DNA of 7,128 nucleotides from Acidobacteriota bacterium (GTDB lineage: Bacteria; Acidobacteriota; Terriglobia; Terriglobales; Acidobacteriaceae), in contig JAJZJJ010000142.1 of assembly GCA_021810175.1 (NCBI GenBank), positions 1 to 7,128 of the forward strand, written 5' to 3'. Each line of letters opens with the position of its first letter. Position 1 is the first letter of the stretch. The notes beneath the pieces are model-generated. The model saw only the letters and a program-made list of their open reading frames with translations, made no database searches and was not told the DNA's origin. This document shows, in pieces, positions 1-5,095 of the stretch. A program made the translations under genes and the position numbers.

Positions 1-613
1 AGGGCACGCGGATGGTGCTGGCGGTGGCGACCGAGTCCGGGCGCGCCGCCAGCCCCTGCTGGACAGCGACGATATTGGCCGGCGGAACAGCCTGCATCAT
101 CTCGCGGGCTACCGCGAGCTTTTGCGGCCACCGGGTGCGGGCGGTGGGGCCGATGAGCGTCTGGAGATTTGATTCGATGAAATCGGCGGTACCACGCTCG
201 CGGATTTGGGCAATGTTTTGCTCTCGTTTAGCGCGAGCGGCCTCATTGTCCGCCTGGGGACGGCAGCAGCAGAAAGCGAATCCCTGGACGCGCTCGGGGG
301 TGGTACGCCAGATCTCGTAAAGGGTGTAGCCGCCGATCGAGCACCCGGCGAAGAGGGCGCGATGCACGCCGATGTGGTCGAGGAGACGGGCAGTGTCGGC
401 CGCGAGCTTTTCGACGGTGATCGGGCCTTCTCCGGCTTCGGATTGTCCGTGGCCGCGAAGATCGGGGATGATGAGGCGATATTTGGAGGCAAGCACGGCG
501 GCGAGAGGCAGCCAGAAACGATGATCGACAGGCGTGGGATGGAGGAGAACGACGGGAGGGCCGTCTCCCTGCGTGGTGAAGAAAAGCTGCGCGTCGCCGG
601 AGTGGAAGAACAT
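1..613 (-). CDS. Alpha/beta-fold hydrolase, 3' end beyond window
   Basis: The minus strand is open from an ATG at 613 to the window edge (204 codons), so the C-terminus is missing. The protein starts MFFHSGDAQLFF and has the N-terminal half of an alpha/beta hydrolase. It shows a beta strand ending in VVLLHP (oxyanion-hole region, residues 21-26), then DLRGHGQSE (51-59), then the nucleophile elbow GCSIGG (90-95) with Ser92 as predicted nucleophile. The catalytic Asp and His would lie past the edge. The pattern resembles the 3-oxoadipate enol-lactonase/haloperoxidase-like group of soluble hydrolases; the substrate cannot be told. An AGAGGA ribosome binding site lies 8 nt before the ATG and supports this start. 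The frame stays open further upstream but without a nearby ATG. An unusual Cys115-Cys116-Cys117 run follows the strand after the elbow. It is divergent from the corA-like gene, with a 96-bp gap. Confidence 0.85.
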   Translation of the reverse strand, partial: MFFHSGDAQLFFTTQGDGPPVVLLHPTPVDHRFWLPLAAVLASKYRLIIPDLRGHGQSEAGEGPITVEKLAADTARLLDHIGVHRALFAGCSIGGYTLYEIWRTTPERVQGFAFCCCRPQADNEAARAKREQNIAQIRERGTADFIESNLQTLIGPTARTRWPQKLAVAREMMQAVPPANIVAVQQGLAARPDSVATASTIRVP

Positions 614-616
614 GGG

Positions 617-636
617 CTGAATCCTCTGAGGATCAG
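617..636. promoter_or_regulatory. Inverted repeat over the hydrolase ribosome binding site
   Basis: CTGAATCCTC and GAGGATCAG form 9-bp complementary arms with one bulged A and a single T at the centre. The core ATCCTC-T-GAGGAT is exact. It sits in the divergent gap between the hydrolase and the corA-like gene and includes the hydrolase Shine-Dalgarno sequence on the minus strand. A DNA operator is more plausible than an RNA hairpin, because there is almost no loop. The function is inferred from position only. Confidence 0.25.
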
Positions 637-709
637 GGTACAGCCGGGTACCGGCCTGCAGGTAGCAGAACGGCGCCTGAGTGACCAGGGGCGCTGCGGG
701 TGGTGATGG

Positions 710-1591
710 ATGGAGACGGTATTGCCTAATGGGATGTGGTTCGATCTGGACGACCCGGAGTCGCCGGAGCTGGATGACCTGGCGAAGCGATTTGGGCTGC
801 ATGAGCTGCAGGTGGAGGACTGCCGGCATCGGCCGCAGCGGTGCAAGGCGGAGGATCACGAGCACTACAAGCTCGCAATCCTGAAACAGGTGCGCCACGG
901 CAGCGGCGAGGAGCTGATCTTTGACGATGTGGATCTGTTTCTGGGGCCGGATTTTCTCATTTCCGTGCGCCAGGGCGAACCGGCTCTTTTTGACAGGGTA
1001 CGAGCGCGGGCCGCCGAGGAACAAGTGAAGCGGCTGGACTGGGTCTTCTATATGATCGCGGACGAGATTGTGGACGGGTACCAGCCCGTGCTGGACTGGT
1101 TCGCCGAGGAAATCGATGCGGTGGAAGACGTCGTGCTGGAGCAGCCGACGCCGGAAACCCTGGCGCGCATCTTTGCGCTGCGTCGGTCGCTAATCGATTT
1201 TCGCCGCGCGGCGACGGGGGTCCGCGAAGTGATCAACAGCCTGACGCGGCGGGAAAAGGGGCTGCTGGGCGAGGATCTGGGTGTCTACCTGCGCGATGTC
1301 TACGACCATACGATTCGAACCGTGGACATCATCGAGACCTTCCAGGATTTGCTGGCGGGAACGCTGGACATCTATATGTCGGCGGTGGCGAACCGCACGA
1401 ACGAAGTGATGAAGGTCCTGACGATTTGGGGAACGGTGGCGCTGCCGCTGCTGATTATCACTGGATTCTTCGGAATGAATCTGGGGCTGCCCTGGATGCA
1501 CCAGGCGCACGGGGTGGTCTACGCGGTTGGGCTGATGGGCGCGAGTTCTGTCGTGATACTGGCCTACTTCAAATGGAAGAGATGGTATTAG
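710..1591 (+). CDS. corA: CorA-family divalent metal (Mg2+/Co2+) transporter
   Basis: This 293-residue protein has the CorA plan. A long cytoplasmic N-terminal alpha/beta and helical domain (about 1-230) includes the helical stretch around WFAEEIDAVEDVVLE (130-144). Two C-terminal membrane helices follow (about 236-254 and 268-286). The family signature GMN is at 255-257 in GFFGMNLGLP, at the end of the first helix, where it forms the pore-mouth selectivity loop in known CorA pentamers. The segment ANRTNEVMKVLTIW before it is also typical. The basic end KWKRWY fits the usual cytoplasmic tail. It is slightly shorter than E. coli CorA (316 residues). The residues after GMN (LGLP) differ from the common FxxMP, so the exact ion (Mg2+, Co2+, Ni2+ or Zn2+) is uncertain. 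An in-frame stop at 704-706 lies just before the ATG, so this is the first possible start; the ribosome binding site is weak (GGTGG-like). It converges on the PspC gene. Confidence 0.92.
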   Translation: METVLPNGMWFDLDDPESPELDDLAKRFGLHELQVEDCRHRPQRCKAEDHEHYKLAILKQVRHGSGEELIFDDVDLFLGPDFLISVRQGEPALFDRVRARAAEEQVKRLDWVFYMIADEIVDGYQPVLDWFAEEIDAVEDVVLEQPTPETLARIFALRRSLIDFRRAATGVREVINSLTRREKGLLGEDLGVYLRDVYDHTIRTVDIIETFQDLLAGTLDIYMSAVANRTNEVMKVLTIWGTVALPLLIITGFFGMNLGLPWMHQAHGVVYAVGLMGASSVVILAYFKWKRWY

Positions 1592-1615
1592 CAGGTCAGC
1601 AATGCTGATTCGCGG

Positions 1616-1685
1616 TGCGGATGCGCCAGCCCGTATGCACCAGTCCGGGTTCGCCAGCCCGTATTCGCCCGCCCGTATTCGCCAG
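1616..1685. repeat. Five tandem copies of a 14-bp unit
   Basis: The units abut with no spacers, at 1616, 1630, 1644, 1658 and 1672. The cleanest, at 1672-1685, reads CCCGTATTCGCCAG. Against it the others carry 4, 2, 3 and 1 mismatches in order, so the array is cleanest at its right end. The next 14 bases (1686-1699) match at only five positions. The array starts 24 bp after the corA stop and lies wholly between two convergent genes. The period is not a multiple of three, which argues against coding. It looks like a small minisatellite; any role is unknown. Confidence 0.85.
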
Positions 1686-1699
1686 GCCGGCTGGGTAGA

Positions 1700-1738
1700 G
1701 TTGCCCACATCCGCCCGGGTTGGTCAGATGCGGGCAAC
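1700..1738. terminator. Hairpin, candidate bidirectional terminator
   Basis: GTTGCCCACATC (1700-1711) pairs with GATGCGGGCAAC (1727-1738) over 12 positions with a single A/C mismatch, around a 15-nt loop. It lies 12 bp past the stop of the minus-strand PspC gene and about 108 bp past the stop of the plus-strand corA-like gene. That is the right place to end both transcripts. Neither side has a clear run of T, so it is not a textbook intrinsic terminator; it may act as an mRNA-end stabiliser or be Rho-assisted. Confidence 0.5.
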
Positions 1739-1750
1739 CGGCTGTTGCAT

Positions 1751-2098
1751 TTAACCGGGGTTCTGCCAGTTGGAGGCCGGTGGCACGGGCGGGGGCGGAA
1801 TCACGAGCGCCTCCTCCGGCATCACGATCCAGAAAATCACATAGGCAAGCAGTCCGGCTCCGCCGCCGAAGACGGCGAGCAGCACGGTGATCACGCGCAC
1901 CCAGACAACGTCCCAGGCATAGGCGTTGGAGAGCCCCTGACAGACGCCGGCGATCATGCGCCCGGCGCGCGGCCGGACCAGCCGGGTGACAGTCTGTGGG
2001 TAGGAGGGCGGAGCCTGATAGACCTGCGCTCCGCAGCCGGAGCAAAAGCGCGCGTCGTCGGCGAGAGATTTTCCGCAGTTCCTGCAATAAATGGCCAT
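1751..2098 (-). CDS. Zinc-ribbon and PspC-domain membrane protein
   Basis: This 115-residue protein opens with a short zinc ribbon, YCRNCGKSLADDARFCSGCG, whose Cys5, Cys8, Cys19 and Cys22 form two CxxC pairs. A linker (about 25-40, APPSYPQTV) leads to a PspC domain (about 41-95). That domain shows the typical basic stretch RPRAGRMIAGVCQGLS, then WVRVITVLLAVFGGGAGLLAYVIFWIVMP-type hydrophobic sequence. The hydrophobic part, about residues 67-93, is enough for one long or two short membrane segments. The end is proline-rich (IPPPPVPP). PspC in the phage-shock system is an inner-membrane partner in sensing envelope stress. Small zinc-ribbon/PspC proteins occur alone in many bacteria, and their exact role is poorly known. 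The start at 2098 is set by a perfect AAGGAGGT site; an in-frame ATG 48 bp upstream would place that site inside the gene. No pspA or pspB homologue is in the window. Confidence 0.88.
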   Translation of the reverse strand: MAIYCRNCGKSLADDARFCSGCGAQVYQAPPSYPQTVTRLVRPRAGRMIAGVCQGLSNAYAWDVVWVRVITVLLAVFGGGAGLLAYVIFWIVMPEEALVIPPPPVPPASNWQNPG

Positions 2099-2105
2099 GG
2101 CCCAA

Positions 2106-2113
2106 ACCTCCTT
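2106..2113 (-). promoter_or_regulatory. Strong Shine-Dalgarno of the PspC gene
   Basis: On the minus strand AAGGAGGT precedes the ATG at 2098 by 7 nt. It is the only near-perfect ribosome binding site in the window. It fixes the start at MAIYC instead of the ATG at 2146, and suggests high translation of this small membrane protein. Confidence 0.85.
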
Positions 2114-2327
2114 CGGACTCCTCGGAGCAGGAGAAATCCGACGCAAAAGCTAAGAATAGCGCGATGCGCCCGGCCTTCGGCAGCAGAACCGCCACCGAAG
2201 ACTGTACGCGCCGCCATACAGGAAAAGATACGCGAGTGGCTGGCGGCAGGTTCCCTGAGCCCGTCGGCAGTATAAGGTGGTGCCTGCCGGCATTTCGCGG
2301 GTGGCGGAATTTCCAGGCATCTAATCC

Positions 2328-2339
2328 CCAGGGCCCTGG
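2328..2339. promoter_or_regulatory. Perfect 12-bp palindrome upstream of the SDR gene
   Basis: CCAGGGCCCTGG is its own reverse complement. It ends 14 bp before the SDR ribosome binding site. Three bases upstream is TCTAAT (2320-2325), five of six matches to a sigma-70 -10 box, though I see no matching -35 at normal spacing. If that box is real, transcription would start inside the palindrome, which would suit a repressor operator for the dehydrogenase-GH15-treZ genes. This is inferred from symmetry and position only. Confidence 0.3.
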
Positions 2340-2365
2340 CCCTATCAGACACAAGAGGAGACGCA

Positions 2366-3136
2366 ATGCAGAGATTGCAGGGAAAAGTGGCGATCGTGAC
2401 CGGCGCGGGATCGGGGATTGGCCAGGGGATCGCGGAGCGGCTGGGGAGCGAGGGCGCACGTGTGGTCATCGACTACATCGGCGATAACGGCGGCGCCGAG
2501 GAGACGCGCAGGAAGATCGAGAGCGGCGGCGGCGAGGGCGAGCTGGTGCATGCCGACATTACGAAAATGAGCGATGTGCGCCTGTTGGTCGATACGGCGT
2601 GGGAGAAATTCGGGCGCGCGGACATTCTGGTAAACAACGCCGGAATGGAGAAGAAGTCCGACTTTTGGGATACGACCGAGGAGGAGTACGACAAAGTGAT
2701 GTCGGTCAACCTGCGGGGACCGTTCTTTCTTACCCAGGCCTTCGTGCGGCGGCTGAAGGATGCGAAGCAGCCCGGCCGGATTATCAACATCAGCTCCGTC
2801 CATGAGGATATGGCGTTCCCCGGCTTCACCACCTATTGCTGCAGCAAGGGTGGCCTGCGGATGATGATGCGCAATCTCACGGTCGAGCTGGGTCCGCTGG
2901 GGATCACCATCAACAACATCGCCCCCGGCGCCATTGCGACGCCGATCAACACGGCGTTGCTGGACAACAAGCCGAAGCTCGACGCGCTGCTGAGGAATAT
3001 CCCGCTGGGGCGGCTGGGCACGCCGGGCGATGTCGCCGGACTGGTGGCCTACCTCGCATCGGATGATGCATCTTACGTCTCTGGCGCTACATTCCTGGTG
3101 GATGGCGGCCTGATGCGCAATTATCGCGAGCAGTAA
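2366..3136 (+). CDS. SDR-family oxidoreductase, glucose 1-dehydrogenase-like
   Basis: This is a 256-residue classical short-chain dehydrogenase/reductase with all main motifs. The nucleotide-binding TGAGSGIG is at 12-19, Asp64 lies in HADIT, NNAG is at 90-93, Asn115 in MSVNLRG, Ser144 in INISSV, and the catalytic Tyr157 and Lys161 are in YCCSKGG. The family C-terminal signature is SGATFLVDGGL (239-249). Asp36 at the end of the second strand (VVIDY) usually favours NAD over NADP. Length and motifs fit bacterial glucose 1-dehydrogenases, which oxidise glucose to gluconolactone, but SDR substrates are hard to assign from sequence. The best support is context: a GH15 hydrolase that would release glucose follows 56 bp downstream on the same strand. 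AGAGGAG lies 5 nt before the ATG and supports this start. No signal peptide is visible, so it is cytoplasmic. It is probably the first gene of a three-gene unit. Confidence 0.85.
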   Translation: MQRLQGKVAIVTGAGSGIGQGIAERLGSEGARVVIDYIGDNGGAEETRRKIESGGGEGELVHADITKMSDVRLLVDTAWEKFGRADILVNNAGMEKKSDFWDTTEEEYDKVMSVNLRGPFFLTQAFVRRLKDAKQPGRIINISSVHEDMAFPGFTTYCCSKGGLRMMMRNLTVELGPLGITINNIAPGAIATPINTALLDNKPKLDALLRNIPLGRLGTPGDVAGLVAYLASDDASYVSGATFLVDGGLMRNYREQ

Positions 3137-3192
3137 TCAGATCACCACTTGTTTTCGAGCACGGTGGTTCAAGGGAAGGTAAGACTGGAGAG

Positions 3193-5004
3193 ATGGCTTC
3201 AAAAATCGAGGATTACGCCCTGATCGGTGACTGCGAGACCGCGGCACTGGTGGACCGAAGCGGTTCGATTGACTGGCTCTGCTGGCCGGACTTCTCCTCC
3301 CAGGCGTGCTTTTCGGCGCTGCTGGGCACCGAGGAGAATGGGTCGTGGCAGATATGCCCGGACAGCGAAGGCTGGAAGTCGTCGCGCCGCTACCAGGATC
3401 ACACGCTGATTCTGGAGACGACCTTTGAAAGCGCGCAGGGAGCGGTGCGCCTGATCGATTTCATGCCTGTGAGGGACAGGAACTCCGACGTGGTGCGGAT
3501 CGTGGAAGGCATCCGGGGAAAAATGGACCTGCGATCGACGCTGGCCCTGCGTTTCGATTATGGGCGGACGCTGCCCTGGGTTACGGCCATTGAGGATGGA
3601 ATCCGCGCTGTGGCCGGGCCGGGAGTTGCGGTCTTGCACGCGTCGGTCCCGGTGCATGGGGAAAACCTGAAGACGGTGGCCGAATTTACGGTGCGTGCGG
3701 GCGAGCGGGTGTGGTTCACCCTGACCTATGGCGACTCGTTCAAGCCCGATCCTGAGCCGATCGACGCGAAGCAGGCGCTGGAGGACACGCAGGAGTTCTG
3801 GACGCGCTGGGTTGGGCAGATGGCGTACGACGGGCAATATCGGGAAGCGGTCGAGCGGTCGCTGATCACGCTCAAGGCGATGACCTTCAGACCCACCGGA
3901 GGCGTCGTCGCCGCCCCGACGACGTCTCTGCCGGAATCGCTGGGCGGTAACCGAAACTGGGATTACCGCTACTGCTGGCTGCGGGATACGACCTTTACGC
4001 TGCTGGCGATGACCACCGCGGGCTATTTTGAAGAAGCCTGCGAATGGCAGAACTGGCTGCTGCGCGCGGTGGCCGGAAGCCCCGACCAGGTGCAGATCAT
4101 GTACGGCCTCAAGGGCGAGCGTTCTCTGGTCGAATGGGAGGCGGACTGGCTCGATGGTTATGAGAAATCGCAGCCGGTGCGGATTGGTAACGCGGCGTCC
4201 ACGCAGGTGCAGCTGGATATCTACGGCGAGATGCTGGACACGTTTTTCCACGCCCTCAAGGGTCTTGGCAAACATACGGAAGAAGACTTCAAGGTACTCG
4301 TGCTCCTGCTCGACCATCTGGAGAAAATCTGGAAGGACGCCGACGAGGGTATCTGGGAAGTGCGCGGAGGGAAGAAGCAGTTCACCTACTCGAAAGTGAT
4401 GGCGTGGGTGGCCTTCGACCGGGCAGTGCTGATCGCGGAAAAGAAGGACTTTGACGCGCCGGTGGAGCGGTGGAAGCAGGCGCGGGACGAGATCCACGCA
4501 CAAATCTGCAAAATGGGCTTCGACGATCGGAAACAGAGCTTCACGCAGTACTACGGGTCGCAGATGATGGACGCTGCCGTACTGCTGATGCCGCTGGTGG
4601 GATTCCTTCCGGCGAACGATCCGCGAATCCGCTCCACCGTCGAAGCTGTGGAGCGGGAGTTGACGCGCGATGGCTTCGTGATGCGCTACGAAACCGAGAA
4701 AGCGGAAGATGGGCTGCCCCCCGGCGAAGGCGCATTTCTGGCATGCAGCTTCTGGATGGTTGGCTGTCTGAAGGCCATCGGGCGGCGGGACGATGCGCGA
4801 AAGCTCTTCGAACGATTGCTGAACCTTCGGAACGATGTCGGGCTGCTGGCGGAGGAATACGATGTGACTCGGAAGCGCATGGTGGGTAATTTCCCGCAGG
4901 CCTTCTCCCATATTGCGCTGGTCAACGCGGCATTCGATCTCGAAGGCAAAGACGGGGCACGACAGAGAGCGCATCCGGAAGAGAAGGCCGAAGTAGTGCG
5001 TTAA
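3193..5004 (+). CDS. Glycoside hydrolase family 15 (glucoamylase/trehalase type)
   Basis: This 603-residue protein has the layout of long bacterial and archaeal GH15 enzymes. The N-terminal beta-sandwich domain (about 1-200) opens with DYALIGDCETAALVDRSGSI and DWLCWPDF. An (alpha/alpha)6 catalytic barrel follows (about 215-580), with the hallmark NWDYRYCWLRDTTFTL (255-270). The predicted general acid is Glu389 in DEGIWE and the base Glu554 in LLAEEYD; GNFPQAFSHIAL (565-576) closes the barrel. These enzymes release glucose by inverting hydrolysis. Close relatives include glucoamylases acting on maltodextrins and the phosphate-dependent trehalases of mycobacteria and archaea. The treZ gene next door makes trehalose or maltodextrin the likely substrate, but sequence alone does not decide. 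There is no signal peptide, so it is intracellular. The charged tail after about residue 583 is probably disordered. The ribosome binding site is unclear: GGAGAG touches the ATG and AAGGGAAGG lies about 13 nt away. treZ follows 91 bp downstream. Confidence 0.93.
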   Translation: MASKIEDYALIGDCETAALVDRSGSIDWLCWPDFSSQACFSALLGTEENGSWQICPDSEGWKSSRRYQDHTLILETTFESAQGAVRLIDFMPVRDRNSDVVRIVEGIRGKMDLRSTLALRFDYGRTLPWVTAIEDGIRAVAGPGVAVLHASVPVHGENLKTVAEFTVRAGERVWFTLTYGDSFKPDPEPIDAKQALEDTQEFWTRWVGQMAYDGQYREAVERSLITLKAMTFRPTGGVVAAPTTSLPESLGGNRNWDYRYCWLRDTTFTLLAMTTAGYFEEACEWQNWLLRAVAGSPDQVQIMYGLKGERSLVEWEADWLDGYEKSQPVRIGNAASTQVQLDIYGEMLDTFFHALKGLGKHTEEDFKVLVLLLDHLEKIWKDADEGIWEVRGGKKQFTYSKVMAWVAFDRAVLIAEKKDFDAPVERWKQARDEIHAQICKMGFDDRKQSFTQYYGSQMMDAAVLLMPLVGFLPANDPRIRSTVEAVERELTRDGFVMRYETEKAEDGLPPGEGAFLACSFWMVGCLKAIGRRDDARKLFERLLNLRNDVGLLAEEYDVTRKRMVGNFPQAFSHIALVNAAFDLEGKDGARQRAHPEEKAEVVR

Positions 5005-5095
5005 AGCAGACGGATGGGATCGCGACGCATTCACCCGGTATCCACTGAAGACAGGGACTGACCGGAAAGCGATCGATCCGGACAAATCTCGTGGG

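Noticed and set aside
109..846. A 245-codon minus-strand open frame in the hydrolase and corA region
   Set aside because: It is Ser/Pro/Arg-rich and out of frame with the true hydrolase frame, which carries GCSIGG and a ribosome binding site. It also runs into the start of the corA-like gene.
1616..1685. CRISPR array
   Set aside because: The units are 14 bp, abut without spacers, and no cas gene is nearby.
2098..2146. Upstream ATG at 2146 as the start of the PspC gene
   Set aside because: The added residues would be encoded across the AAGGAGGT site, which is ideally spaced for the ATG at 2098. The zinc ribbon begins right after that ATG.
2249..2276. TATAAG at 2271 as a -10 box for the SDR gene
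   Set aside because: No acceptable -35 hexamer at 16-18 bp spacing.
1596..2459. A 287-codon minus-strand open frame covering the tandem repeat and the PspC gene
   Set aside because: It is out of frame with the zinc-ribbon/PspC protein and reads the 14-bp array in shifting phase. No domain is recognisable.
3144..3168. ACCAC...GTGGT inverted repeat between the SDR and GH15 genes
   Set aside because: Only 5-bp arms with a 15-nt loop and no T-run; easily due to chance.
5062..5081. CCGGA...TCCGG repeat with GATCGATC inside, before treZ
   Set aside because: Arms are only 5 bp and short GATC palindromes are common in this composition; no link to a regulatory site.
3199..5085. A 628-codon minus-strand open frame across the GH15 gene
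   Set aside because: Its translation is rich in His, Arg and Pro with no recognisable motif, and it is fully antisense to a gene with clear catalytic motifs. It is a by-product of GC-biased codons.
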